NCBI RefSeq assembly: GCF_038051945.1
Contig: NZ_CP150302.1
Coordinates: forward strand, 3,844,001 to 3,908,000
Direction of reading: 5' to 3'
Origin: Paenibacillus sp. FSL H3-0469
GTDB lineage: Bacteria; Bacillota; Bacilli; Paenibacillales; Paenibacillaceae
Length of the DNA: 64,000 nt
The notes below the pieces were generated by a model. It was not told where the DNA came from and ran no database searches. It saw only the letters and a list, made by a program, of their open reading frames with translations. Position 1 is the first letter of the stretch. Each line of letters opens with the position of its first letter. Shown in pieces: positions 19,324-27,996 of the stretch. The translations under genes were made by a program, and so were the position numbers.

Positions 19324-20082
19324 TTACTGGTCTTTTGTGACTTTATCTTTCTCTCGTACCACTTTTACTGCGAATTTCGGCAGCGCAAGCATTCTTTTGT
19401 AACGTGTAGGTTCCTTGAGCAGCCGGTATAACCATTCTGCCCTTAATTTCTGAAAGGCAACAGGGGCGCGGCGGCTCTTGCCGGAGATCACATCAAAGCT
19501 CCCGCCGACACCCATCATCACCGGGATCTGCAGCCGGGATTTGTATTTGGCGATCCATGGCTCCTGGCTGTCTGCCCCTCTGGCAACAAAGAGCAAGTCA
19601 GGCTTCGCTTCAAGGATGCCGCCCACAATCTGTTCATCTTCTGCCGGACCAAAATACCCGTCATGATATCCTGCGATGACAATACCGGGATATCTTGTTT
19701 GTAACCGGGAAGCCGTCTCGCGAATCACCTCAGGGGTAGAACCGAGCAAATATACTCTCCAGTTATAGCTTTCGCCTTGGTGCAATAATTCATGTAAAAG
19801 ATCAAAACCGGCTACACGCTCAGCTACAGGCTCATGACAATATCCCGCTGCCCATACTACTCCAGTCCCGTCAGGGACAACCAGCTCTGCTGATTTCATA
19901 ATTTCCATATAAGACGGATTCTCCAGCGCCGCCATAACCATGATCGGATTGGCAGTAATTACCTGATGAGGCTCACGCTTACGAACCGCCTCCGTTAAAT
20001 AGGAAACGGTGGTTTTCATATCCGCCTTGGATACTCGTATGCCAAAAATGGGCACTGTCGGTATTACGCTATCTGCTTTCAC
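19324..20082 (-). CDS. tagA: WecG/TagA/CpsF family glycosyltransferase
   Basis: Adds the second sugar, ManNAc in characterised relatives, to undecaprenyl-PP-GlcNAc. The 252-residue product has the full family domain, with motifs VITANPIMVMAALENPSY, VPDGTGVVWAAG, DLLFVARGADSQEPWIAKYK and MMGVGGSFDVISGKSRRAP. It begins with GTG at 20082, seven bases after the csaB stop, with AAAGGATGA as ribosome site, so translation is probably coupled to csaB. The MnaA epimerase at 41.3 kb would feed the UDP-ManNAc supply. Confidence 0.9.
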   Translation of the reverse strand: MKADSVIPTVPIFGIRVSKADMKTTVSYLTEAVRKREPHQVITANPIMVMAALENPSYMEIMKSAELVVPDGTGVVWAAGYCHEPVAERVAGFDLLHELLHQGESYNWRVYLLGSTPEVIRETASRLQTRYPGIVIAGYHDGYFGPAEDEQIVGGILEAKPDLLFVARGADSQEPWIAKYKSRLQIPVMMGVGGSFDVISGKSRRAPVAFQKLRAEWLYRLLKEPTRYKRMLALPKFAVKVVREKDKVTKDQ

Positions 20083-20089
20083 TTGTCAC

Positions 20090-21256
20090 TCATCCTTTAT
20101 GGCCGAAATATTGGGCAATTCGCCGGGCCGGAGCCTCTGCCTCTCGGGTGAGCGCGGCGATCAGCGGCTCCCGCTCCTGCTTCCAGCTCTCCCCCGAGCT
20201 CAGCAGCTCCAGAAGCCCGGCAGCCACCTTGTCTGCCTCCAGTGTATCCGTCTTACCCACCGGCTGACAATTCACCCGCTCCAGAAAATGATCAATCTTC
20301 GGATCATACGAGACGCCCATCAGCGGAACACGCTGTCCCGCAGCATAGATAAGGCTGTGCAGCCGCATGCCTATAAGCGCCTGGCACTGGCTTACCTCCC
20401 GCAGCATCTGCAGCGGATGAAGCGCATCCTCACGGATCGTTACCGATCCCCCATTATCTTCTATAGCCCGGCCTATCTTCTGCATCACATAGCGGGAAGC
20501 CTCATTGTCCGCAGAATGATGGAAGGGCAGAAAGTGTACATGGAGCGGCTGGACCGCTGAAGCCTTCACCAAGCCCTCAGCCAAGGAATCCAGCTCCTTA
20601 CGGGACTGCTCCCAGAAGCGCACGGAGACACCTACAGTAGCGGGCGAACCTTGCATGCCGTAGTTGGGTGTTCCAGCTACCGTATCTGCTCCTGCAAGTT
20701 GTTCCGGCTGCATATCTTCAGGCAACTCCAGACCCATAACCGGGTCAGGTACTACCTCTACCTCATCAATACTAAACCCCATCGACTGAAGCAACAAGCG
20801 GGACTGTTCATCCCGCACCGAGATGTACGCACATTTCCGGAAAACCGATTTGATCAGCGGATGAAACAGCTTGCGGTTCACTGGGCCGATCCCCTGGGAA
20901 TAGATAAATGTCGGCTTCCCCATCCACTGGGCCAGCTTGATGATGCCCAGGTAATATGGGATGGTCTTGCTGCTTGTCACATCCTGAAGCAGGCTGCCGC
21001 CGCCGCTGATCAGACCCGCACTGTCTGATATGGCTCTCCGCACCTCTCCCAGCTTCATCCGGTGTACTGACTCCACCCCGTATGTGGCAGACGTCCACTC
21101 CGGATCAATGGATAAGACCACAGGCGTAAGTGTTATTCCGGCGGCCCGGGACTGCTTGTGTACAGCATTCAGAATCGACTGCAGAACGGCTTCGTCTCCA
21201 CTGTTGTGGAAGCCGTAAAAGCCGGAGATTACAATTTTTTGAGCAGAGGTGACCAT
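20090..21256 (-). CDS. csaB: Polysaccharide pyruvyl transferase CsaB
   Basis: CsaB adds a pyruvate ketal to the wall polysaccharide, creating the ligand for SLH domains; in Bacillus anthracis its loss releases the S-layer. The product (388 residues from the chosen start) opens with KIVISGFYGFHNSGDEAVLQ and contains GGGSLLQD, YSQGIGP, SVRDEQSRLLL, the C-terminal LIGMRLHSLIYAA and PLMGVSYDPKI, all typical of the family. I start it at ATG 21256, inside the end of the DUF5693 gene (28-base overlap); a longer frame to 21286 has no better site. Its presence explains the SLH proteins in this window. Confidence 0.93.
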   Translation of the reverse strand: MVTSAQKIVISGFYGFHNSGDEAVLQSILNAVHKQSRAAGITLTPVVLSIDPEWTSATYGVESVHRMKLGEVRRAISDSAGLISGGGSLLQDVTSSKTIPYYLGIIKLAQWMGKPTFIYSQGIGPVNRKLFHPLIKSVFRKCAYISVRDEQSRLLLQSMGFSIDEVEVVPDPVMGLELPEDMQPEQLAGADTVAGTPNYGMQGSPATVGVSVRFWEQSRKELDSLAEGLVKASAVQPLHVHFLPFHHSADNEASRYVMQKIGRAIEDNGGSVTIREDALHPLQMLREVSQCQALIGMRLHSLIYAAGQRVPLMGVSYDPKIDHFLERVNCQPVGKTDTLEADKVAAGLLELLSSGESWKQEREPLIAALTREAEAPARRIAQYFGHKG

Positions 21257-23268
21257 CGTTTCCAACACCCTTCCGCAATCTGCCATACCCCTACAGCGAT
21301 AATACCGATAATCAGGCCGAGTCCCAGACCAAGAAGTCCGCGAACCAGCGAAATCAGCACAGGCGAATGAATATGGGCAAAGGTATCCACCATAGACAAC
21401 TGCCCAATGACTGCAATAATCATGATGAAGGCTGCACTCCTGTATTTATAAGCCAAGAATGCACCGAGGATAAAGAGCGGATGTGCCAGCAGGAATTCCT
21501 TGTTACGCGGTCTGACCCCAACGGTATTCTCCAGGAAGACACGAAGGAGTTTCTCCGGTGCACTTACAGTTCCGGCATTCCCGGTCCGGCTCAAATAATA
21601 CATCCCCACGATACCGATTACGCCGGCCGCAATGACCATAGCGAGTGTAATCGGTGTCCGCAGCAGCTTACCTGTCTTGTTAAAGGCAAACTCTCCACGG
21701 TACAAAAGAACATAGATTGCGGTAAGCCCGATCGGTGCCAAATGCAGCAGGCTCACACCACGGAACTGTTCCAGTACCAGGGCATAGGTAATATTATTCA
21801 GCAGCGCAATGACGAAAGGCACCGCACTGAATGTAATTAATGCAGTTTTGACATACAGAACGAGACTATGCGTCAGACGGCGGCGCGGGCTCATTACGGC
21901 AAAGGTTAACGGATTGGCACGTAAAGGCGGGCCCATTTCATTAATTTTGCGGATAGCCAGTATTATAGCCAGGGTAGGCGCACTTATGGCTACGGCAAGC
22001 GCAAGCGCCTGTTCAAATAAGGTTGGCTTCAGAACCAGCAGCCCGGCGCTTCCCACCAGTCCAAGCACCCATACAGGCAGAGTAAGCCATGGAATGAAGT
22101 AGGAGAACAACAGCGCAACCATAGCTACCGCTCCGATTACTGCAATCAGCTTGAAATAACGCTGGAAGGAGGAATCGCTCACATCAAATGCTGTAGCCTG
22201 CCCAATGTGGAAGCCGTTCGCCTCAATCTTGGCCACCGCACCCTCAGGTCCGCTGAGACTCTCAATCAGGTTATCCATCGTATCTGTAATGGCAGCCTTC
22301 TTGGTATCTCTCGAGGGAATCGTATTCAGATAGATCATGCGGATATTGCGGTCTTTTGTGCCCAGCGCGAACCGGTCAGCAATCACCTCAGTCTTGAGGC
22401 TGGAATCCGCCTCGCTGAGGGAATACAGGCGCGTCACGTTGTAATCCAGCATATAAGCCAGCTTGGAGAAGCCCTTCTGTTGAACCTTAATATTCTCGAT
22501 TGCCGCTATTCCCATCCCGTGTTGCTTCAGGAGGTTAGCGAAGGTGGTTAGACTGCCTGTATCCGCATCATCGGAGTACCCCTTAACCGACTCTCCTTCA
22601 AAAAGAATCCGCTTGACGCCAAGCTCAGCGTAACGGTCCAAAAGTTTCTTCACGGCATCCTGATTGTATGCCAGCGAGTCTACAAGCCGGGGCACAATGC
22701 TGAAGCCCTTCTCATGCAGCATTTCCAGTGTAATCGGGTCCGGCTGCAGCGGCTTGAGCGTTGCATCCTCCAGCGGCGTCTGGATAATTAGCCCCTGCTG
22801 GCCGCGGTAGTTCCATTCTTCCGTCCGGATGTCCACTCTGCTGAAGGCATCGCGGATAACCGGTGAGAGCATTTCACTGTTCTTCGCACTGGTAAAGAGG
22901 ACATATGTATAGTTCTCATTCTCCGGAATCACAGTATCGGTAAGATTGGCGATATCAGACGCTCCCCAGATCATCAGGCGGCGCGCCTTGCGGAAATCCT
23001 CCAATGTATTTTCATAGATAGCCATACTCTGAACACCGGCTGCCTTCAGCCGGTCCAGCTGCTCGTTGATATAATCCTGCGGATTCTGCCGGTAGCTCGC
23101 AACCTCAACCAGATCCCGGTAATCAAAGACAAACTCAACCGATTTGGAAGACTTCTCTGTCTGTAGACGGTCGTATACGACCGGAAGCGCACCTATAAGC
23201 CCTATCACCATAATGATCCATAACCACTTGCGTGATGCTATATTCCAGCGTTGCCATTTCTGCTGCAC
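21229..23268 (-). CDS. DUF5693 family membrane protein encoded next to csaB
   Basis: A 679-residue membrane protein. It has one N-terminal membrane anchor (about 13-32), a large extracytoplasmic domain (about 35-370) and at least eight membrane segments in the C-terminal half. Function is not established. Its tight coupling to csaB (overlapping reading frames) and the topology suggest a part in exporting, polymerising or attaching pyruvylated polysaccharide, comparable in position to csaA of B. anthracis; this is inference. GTG 23268 is chosen because AGGAGG lies seven bases before it, too close for the TTG one codon upstream. Confidence 0.8.
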   Translation of the reverse strand: MQQKWQRWNIASRKWLWIIMVIGLIGALPVVYDRLQTEKSSKSVEFVFDYRDLVEVASYRQNPQDYINEQLDRLKAAGVQSMAIYENTLEDFRKARRLMIWGASDIANLTDTVIPENENYTYVLFTSAKNSEMLSPVIRDAFSRVDIRTEEWNYRGQQGLIIQTPLEDATLKPLQPDPITLEMLHEKGFSIVPRLVDSLAYNQDAVKKLLDRYAELGVKRILFEGESVKGYSDDADTGSLTTFANLLKQHGMGIAAIENIKVQQKGFSKLAYMLDYNVTRLYSLSEADSSLKTEVIADRFALGTKDRNIRMIYLNTIPSRDTKKAAITDTMDNLIESLSGPEGAVAKIEANGFHIGQATAFDVSDSSFQRYFKLIAVIGAVAMVALLFSYFIPWLTLPVWVLGLVGSAGLLVLKPTLFEQALALAVAISAPTLAIILAIRKINEMGPPLRANPLTFAVMSPRRRLTHSLVLYVKTALITFSAVPFVIALLNNITYALVLEQFRGVSLLHLAPIGLTAIYVLLYRGEFAFNKTGKLLRTPITLAMVIAAGVIGIVGMYYLSRTGNAGTVSAPEKLLRVFLENTVGVRPRNKEFLLAHPLFILGAFLAYKYRSAAFIMIIAVIGQLSMVDTFAHIHSPVLISLVRGLLGLGLGLIIGIIAVGVWQIAEGCWKRWSPLLKKL

Positions 23269-23351
23269 CAAAGTACCTCCTCTTTCACTTTAAAGCTGAT
23301 TGCCGTACGTCACAGCTGCCGACCCGACCCTCTTGCCAGCGGCAAATTTAA

Positions 23352-23394
23352 GCGGAAACGGAGGTCTGTCCATCTGGAGCAGCTCCGTTTCCGC
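23352..23394 (-). terminator. Hairpin terminator after pgcA
   Basis: A perfect 12-bp stem (GCGGAAACGGAG and its complement) with a 19-base loop, followed by TTAAATTT on the minus strand. The T run is weak, so some read-through into the DUF5693-csaB-tagA genes is likely. Confidence 0.65.
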
Positions 23395-23415
23395 AGGGAA
23401 GTTATATATTGCTTA

Positions 23416-25134
23416 TTATTTCCCGTCTACCCGTGCCATAACCTGACTGGTTAATTCCGCAACCTTGTGCTTGGCGTTGTCCAGGGATTCACCCACCACG
23501 GCAAAATACACTTTGATCTTCGGTTCCGTGCCGGAAGGGCGCAGGCAGAACCAGGAGCCGTCCGACAGCAGATATTTCAGCACGTTCTCTTTAGGCAGAC
23601 CGTCAAGCCCCAGGGAATAGTCCAGCACCTGCGTCACGGAAGCACCTGCGATTTCGTGCGGAGGGCTGGTCCGCCAGTCATTCATAATCCCCTGAATCTG
23701 AGCCACTCCATCCTTGCCCTTCAGCGTGCGGGACTCCAGGCTCTCCAGGAAGTATCCGAACTGTGCATACAGCTCTTGCAGCACATCGTAAAGGGTCTTG
23801 CCCTGAGCCTTGTAATAGGCACCCGCTTCAGCGATCAGCATTGCAGCAAGGACTGCATCCTTGTCACGGGCATAGTTACCGGCCAGATAACCATAGCTTT
23901 CTTCATATCCGAACAGATACGTATACTCGCCTGACTGCTCGAACTGGTTCATTTTCTCCCCGATATATTTGAATCCGGTCAGAGTGTTGAACACCGTAGC
24001 GCCATAATGGCTGGCTACAGCAGCGCCCATCTCACTGGTTACAATGGTCTTGACTACAGCGCCGTTAGCCGGCAGCTTCCCCTGTTCCTGTAAACGGCTC
24101 AGGTAATAATGAATCATGAGCGCGCCGGACTGATTCCCGGACAGCACTACAAATTTGCCTTCGTTGTCACGAACCACAGCGCCCATACGGTCAGCATCCG
24201 GGTCTGTACCGATCAGCAGATCTGCATTCAGCTCTTCGCCCAGCTTCATCGCCAGGGTGAAGGCTTCACGTTCCTCCGGATTCGGAGATTTCACAGTAGA
24301 GAATTCGGAATCCGGCTGTTCCTGCTCAGGAACTACATGTACCTGGGTGAAGCCGATCTTCTCCAGTACACGGCGGACCGGAAGATTGCCTGTCCCGTGC
24401 AGAGGCGTATAAACAATGGAGAAGTCACGGCCCAGCGAAGAAGCAATTTCTTCACGGCTGACACTTACCGCAGCAACCGTATCCGTAAAGGCTTCGTCCT
24501 CTACGGCTCCCAGCCAGTGCAGCAATCCTGCGCTCTCTGCAGCGTCCTGAGACATGCGCTTCACACCGTTGAAGGAGTCCACATTCAGGATATTAGCAAT
24601 AACCTGCTCTGCTTCATGCGGCACCAGCTGCCCGCCCTGTGCATTGTAGACCTTGTACCCGTTATATTCAGGCGGGTTGTGGCTGGCAGTGATCACGATG
24701 CCTCCAGAGGCCTTCAGATGGCGGACGGCAAAGGAGAGCTGCGGCGTAGAGCGCAGGGACGGGAACAGATGGGTCTCAATACCGTTGCCGGCAAGTACAA
24801 GCGCAGCCTCCAGCGTGAATTCCGGCGAGAAGCGCCGGGAATCGTGGGCAATGACCACCGAGGGTCTGCTTTCTCCCGTATGTTGTCCCAGAATGTAATC
24901 TGCAAAGCCCTGAGTTGCCCGTCCCACCGTATAACGGTTCATCCGGTTACTGCCTGCCCCAATGACTCCGCGCAAGCCGCCTGTACCGAATTCAAGATCT
25001 CTATAGAATCGTTCTTCCAGTTCCTTCGGTTCACCCGCAAGAGCCTTCAGCTCTTCTTTGGTGTTCTCGTCGACAGAAGGGTCCTGCAGCCAGCGTGTCA
25101 GGGTCTCCTGCGCTTTCGGGCTTAATCCAGTCAT
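23416..25134 (-). CDS. pgcA: Phosphoglucomutase / phosphomannomutase
   Basis: Interconverts glucose-6-phosphate and glucose-1-phosphate, supplying UDP-glucose for glycolipids and wall polymers. The 572-residue product shows the alpha-D-phosphohexomutase order: catalytic phosphoserine loop ITASHNPPEYNGYKVY, metal loop GTDPDADRMGAVV, sugar-binding GYEESYGYLAG, and phosphate-binding LRPSGTEPKIKVYF near the C-terminus. ATG 25134 follows GGAGAAGGAGAG. It is the first gene upstream of the DUF5693-csaB-tagA group, which fits a role in polysaccharide precursors. Confidence 0.93.
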   Translation of the reverse strand: MTGLSPKAQETLTRWLQDPSVDENTKEELKALAGEPKELEERFYRDLEFGTGGLRGVIGAGSNRMNRYTVGRATQGFADYILGQHTGESRPSVVIAHDSRRFSPEFTLEAALVLAGNGIETHLFPSLRSTPQLSFAVRHLKASGGIVITASHNPPEYNGYKVYNAQGGQLVPHEAEQVIANILNVDSFNGVKRMSQDAAESAGLLHWLGAVEDEAFTDTVAAVSVSREEIASSLGRDFSIVYTPLHGTGNLPVRRVLEKIGFTQVHVVPEQEQPDSEFSTVKSPNPEEREAFTLAMKLGEELNADLLIGTDPDADRMGAVVRDNEGKFVVLSGNQSGALMIHYYLSRLQEQGKLPANGAVVKTIVTSEMGAAVASHYGATVFNTLTGFKYIGEKMNQFEQSGEYTYLFGYEESYGYLAGNYARDKDAVLAAMLIAEAGAYYKAQGKTLYDVLQELYAQFGYFLESLESRTLKGKDGVAQIQGIMNDWRTSPPHEIAGASVTQVLDYSLGLDGLPKENVLKYLLSDGSWFCLRPSGTEPKIKVYFAVVGESLDNAKHKVAELTSQVMARVDGK

Positions 25135-25181
25135 GTCAATCTCTCCTTCTCCATCTATAATATATAAGTTTATAACAGGAA

Positions 25182-25604
25182 CTAGCTGAGTGCGAACATA
25201 ATCTCGCCGGACGCTACTGTCTTGCCGTCCACCTTGGCAGTGGCTTGTCCTTTGCCGATGCTGCCTTTCAGCCGGGTAATCTCTACCTCAAGCACAAGGG
25301 TATCGCCAGGGACAACCTGCCCGCGGAAGCGGAAGCCGTCGAGCCCGGCCAGAAAGCCGATTTTCCCACGGTTAGCCTCTACTCCGAGAATAGCTACAGC
25401 ACCCACCTGAGCCAAGGCTTCGGTAATCAGCACACCCGGCATAACTGGAAACCCTGGGAAATGTCCGGCGAAAAACGGCTCGTTCACTGTAACATTCTTG
25501 ATGCCTACCGCACGTTTGCCCATTTCTATTTCAGTAATTCTGTCCACCAGCAGAAATGGGGGCCGGTGGGGGATTATTTCTTGAATTTCATTGGTATTCA
25601 TCAT
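25182..25604 (-). CDS. fabZ: 3-hydroxyacyl-ACP dehydratase FabZ
   Basis: Catalyses the dehydration step of type II fatty acid elongation. The 140-residue hot-dog-fold protein matches the family throughout: [14 protein letters not shown] near the N-terminus, catalytic His in [20 protein letters not shown] with the catalytic Glu, and [21 protein letters not shown] 25604 has GGGAG upstream; a second ATG follows at once. It keeps the B. subtilis position after flhO-flhP. It ends 47 bases before pgcA. Confidence 0.96.
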   Translation of the reverse strand: MMNTNEIQEIIPHRPPFLLVDRITEIEMGKRAVGIKNVTVNEPFFAGHFPGFPVMPGVLITEALAQVGAVAILGVEANRGKIGFLAGLDGFRFRGQVVPGDTLVLEVEITRLKGSIGKGQATAKVDGKTVASGEIMFALS

Positions 25605-25728
25605 AATTATAAAGCTCCCTTCGGTTGTAACCGCGTCTTATGAACCTCCGCCTACAGCAGCACTTTTGTTTTATTCTCCGCTGCCCTGCATAAATATGGA
25701 CAGCTTCGGCAAAAACTATAATTATCCT

Positions 25729-25807
25729 TCACCACCTGCAGCAGTGGAGGTTAAGATAAGGGGCTTTCTCCACCGCACGCGGCAGCATGACGGAGAGAGC
25801 CCTTTTT
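25729..25807 (+). ncRNA. Candidate small RNA opposite to all genes, ending in a plus-strand terminator
   Basis: In the gap upstream of fabZ, the plus strand has TATAAT at 25717-25722. About 40 bases after the predicted start is an 11-bp stem (GGGCTTTCTCC with GGAGAGAGCCC, 25761-25802, one U-G pair) followed by TTTTT. The stem pairs better as plus-strand RNA than as minus-strand RNA. A smaller CCAC/GTGG hairpin precedes it. No good -35 box is at the right distance, so the promoter is doubtful. Confidence 0.25.
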
Positions 25808-25848
25808 GGCGCTCTTAGGGCACGCCATCATTATACATTTTCCAGTAT

Positions 25849-25880
25849 AAAAAAGAAAACTCCCCTGCACAACAAGGGAG
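25849..25880 (-). terminator. Terminator after the EpuA-like gene
   Basis: CTCCC/GGGAG stem extended by CA/TG, followed by TTTTCTTTTTT on the minus strand, 28 bases past the stop at 25908. It separates the flagellar rod genes from fabZ. Confidence 0.8.
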
Positions 25881-25907
25881 CCTTAACTATCAGTATGCGA
25901 TAACGCT

Positions 25908-26147
25908 TCAAGGTGCGAACACCAGATCATATACATGCTTCCAAGTACTCCACAGGAGCACATCGCTTAGTTCCTTTTTGCCGAGGATCACATATCCTAC
26001 GACCAGCCCGCCTCCAAGTGCGGCAACCAGCAGCAATGGAATCAGGAACCACTGAATAATGGTCCAGGCCCTAATCCTGCGCCGCTTCACCGGCTGCTGT
26101 TGTTCCTCTTCTGCATTCTGTGCAGTCTTAACCTTCTCACGACTCAT
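25908..26147 (-). CDS. Small EpuA-type membrane protein (often labelled RNA polymerase beta-like)
   Basis: A 79-residue protein with a charged, glutamine- and lysine/arginine-rich cytoplasmic N-terminus (VKRRRIRAW), one membrane helix (about 30-52, FLIPLLLVAALGGGLVVGYV) and a short outer tail ending WSTWKHVYDLVFAP. This is the EpuA (DUF) family, which databases frequently call DNA-directed RNA polymerase subunit beta by transitive annotation; no polymerase function is visible here. It starts nine bases after the flhP stop with GGTGAAGGA as ribosome site, so it is cotranslated with the rod genes. Confidence 0.75.
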   Translation of the reverse strand: MSREKVKTAQNAEEEQQQPVKRRRIRAWTIIQWFLIPLLLVAALGGGLVVGYVILGKKELSDVLLWSTWKHVYDLVFAP

Positions 26148-26156
26148 TCCTTCACC

Positions 26157-26978
26157 TCACGCGCGCATGTTATTAGCCAGGCCCAGCATCTGGTCACTGG
26201 AGGACAGCGCCCGGGCAGCAAGCTGATACGTACGCTGAATCTGCATCATCTCCGTCATTTCCCGGCTCAAATCCACGTTAGAGGATTCCAGATAGCCTGA
26301 GCGAACGCCTACATCCTTCGCTTCGCCCGCTGCTCTTTGCACGAATGCCTGCTGCGTTGTCACGCCTTCAGCCAATACATAGAAATTACCATCTACAGCT
26401 TGCAAGGCATTCTTGCTGAGCGGCTCAACAATCATTAAGCTGCCTGCCAGGACAGGCGGCTGTTTCTCATCCGTCTTGGTCCACACCTGCCCGCGCTCAT
26501 CAATAGCAGCACTTACATTAGCTCCTACGCTGAGCGGGGTGCCGTTAGCACCCAGCACAGGATTGCCGGTATTGTCCACAAGAATCATCTTATCCTTATT
26601 GGCGGTATCCGGGGTGAAGTGGAAAGCGCCCTGGCGGGTATATGCCGTTTCACCATTGACTTGAACGCCGAACAATCCATTGCCTTGAAGCGCCAAGTCC
26701 GTAGGCTTCCCTGTCTCCTGGAGCGTGCCTTCCTCCCAATTACTTGACACTGTAGGCACACGCACACCAAAGCCGATATTAAAACCCAGCGGCATACTGC
26801 GTCCAGGCTGGTTATAGTCCTTGGATTGCTGCTGTACACGGGTAAGCACATCCTCGAACGAGCCTTGTTTGCTCTTATAACCATTCGTATTCATATTGGC
26901 AATGTTATCCGCTATAATATCCAGCCGCTGCTGCAGACTGGCCATTGAGACAGAAGCACCGATTGTTGAGTTGTTCAC
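26157..26978 (-). CDS. flhP: Flagellar rod protein FlhP (FlgG family)
   Basis: A 273-residue rod component of the flagellar basal body. The N-terminal rod motif (LDIIADNIANMNTNGYK), the central FlgG-type region (LALQGNGLFGVQVNG, AYTRQGAFHF) and the C-terminal rod helix (NVDLSREMTEMMQIQRTYQL) are all present. It starts with GTG at 26978 behind AGGAGG. Order and orientation mbl-flhO-flhP match B. subtilis, where both proteins are required for hook and filament assembly. Confidence 0.92.
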   Translation of the reverse strand: MNNSTIGASVSMASLQQRLDIIADNIANMNTNGYKSKQGSFEDVLTRVQQQSKDYNQPGRSMPLGFNIGFGVRVPTVSSNWEEGTLQETGKPTDLALQGNGLFGVQVNGETAYTRQGAFHFTPDTANKDKMILVDNTGNPVLGANGTPLSVGANVSAAIDERGQVWTKTDEKQPPVLAGSLMIVEPLSKNALQAVDGNFYVLAEGVTTQQAFVQRAAGEAKDVGVRSGYLESSNVDLSREMTEMMQIQRTYQLAARALSSSDQMLGLANNMRA

Positions 26979-27052
26979 AGGTCTAACCTCCTACTAGCTT
27001 GATAAGAAGAAACTGGCTAACACCATCAATATAATGATCCATGCAAGCCCGG

Positions 27053-27931
27053 CTATACCCGGCCGACTTCATTCACAGCCTTTTGCAGGCTGCTGTCATA
27101 GAACTGGATCACTTTCTGATTCGCTTCATACGCGCGGTAAGCGGCGTTCATATCCACAGTGACCTGAGTGGCATCCACATTCGAGTTCTCAAGGTAGCCC
27201 TGACGGACCTGCAGATTATCAGTTCCATTGGAAAAGCGGATGTCTGCGGCCTCGGCATCATCGGCATGGAAGACACCATTACCGTCACGCACCAGCTCCT
27301 GCGGTCTTGTGATGACGCTGATTCCGATCCGTGTGCCTGAAGGCAGTCCGGTAGCATTGTTAATCAGATTGCCCTGCCCGTCCACTTTAAGGTTATCCTG
27401 AGGCCCTGTCAATCGCAGCGGATTGCCGTCACTGCCCAGCACTCTGAATCCGCCTGAGCTAAGCACTTCCCCTGTAGGAGCAACTGTAAAGCTTCCGTTA
27501 CGTGTATATAAATTATTGCCTTCATTGTCTTGAACCGTAAAGAACGCCTGGGGCCGGTAAATAACCTCGCCATCCGGACTGATATATTTCCCCGAGCCGT
27601 CAAAAGCAAGGTTGGTGCCTGGATTATCCGGGTCTGGGACCTGCAAATCGGTAGACAGCGCAAAATCTACGCTCTTGCCGCTCTCAATGAGGTCGCCCTG
27701 CAGGTATTGGGAGACGGACTGCTCGGCAAAAACCCCGGTATTGATCCGTCCGACAGGCTTAGCAGCGCCCCCGTTCATCGCGGTGATCAGCACCTCGGGA
27801 AAAGCATGGCTGACACTGTCGACCTGCTTGTACCCCGTAGTATTTAAATTGACCAAGTTCTGCGTCGCCGTATCATGTCTGCGCTGCTGCGTTACCATTC
27901 CTGCTGCGGCTGTATATAATCCTCTGAGCAT
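27053..27931 (-). CDS. flhO: Flagellar rod protein FlhO (FlgF/FlgG family)
   Basis: A 292-residue basal-body rod protein. It opens MLRGLYTAAAGMVTQQRR with the rod signature QNLVNLNTTGYKQ, has a central LYTRNGSFTVAPTGE, and ends with NVDATQVTVDMNAAYRAYE and NQKVIQFYDSSLQKA. ATG 27931 has GGAAGGG upstream. A sigma-D-type promoter sits about 40 bases before it, overlapping the end of mbl, so flhO-flhP can be expressed with the late flagellar genes apart from mbl. Confidence 0.92.
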   Translation of the reverse strand: MLRGLYTAAAGMVTQQRRHDTATQNLVNLNTTGYKQVDSVSHAFPEVLITAMNGGAAKPVGRINTGVFAEQSVSQYLQGDLIESGKSVDFALSTDLQVPDPDNPGTNLAFDGSGKYISPDGEVIYRPQAFFTVQDNEGNNLYTRNGSFTVAPTGEVLSSGGFRVLGSDGNPLRLTGPQDNLKVDGQGNLINNATGLPSGTRIGISVITRPQELVRDGNGVFHADDAEAADIRFSNGTDNLQVRQGYLENSNVDATQVTVDMNAAYRAYEANQKVIQFYDSSLQKAVNEVGRV

Positions 27932-27969
27932 GAGGTCAGTCCCTTCCTGGAATCTGCTGTTCTCCCTTA

Positions 27970-27996
27970 TTATCGGCAGGCTAGAACTTTTTCTTA
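27970..27996 (-). promoter_or_regulatory. Sigma-D promoter of flhO-flhP
   Basis: Minus-strand TAAG (27996-27993), 15 bases, then GCCGATAA (27977-27970) closely match the sigma-D consensus TAAA-N15-GCCGATAT. The -35 lies inside the last codons of mbl. B. subtilis flhO-flhP is likewise sigma-D dependent. Confidence 0.72.
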
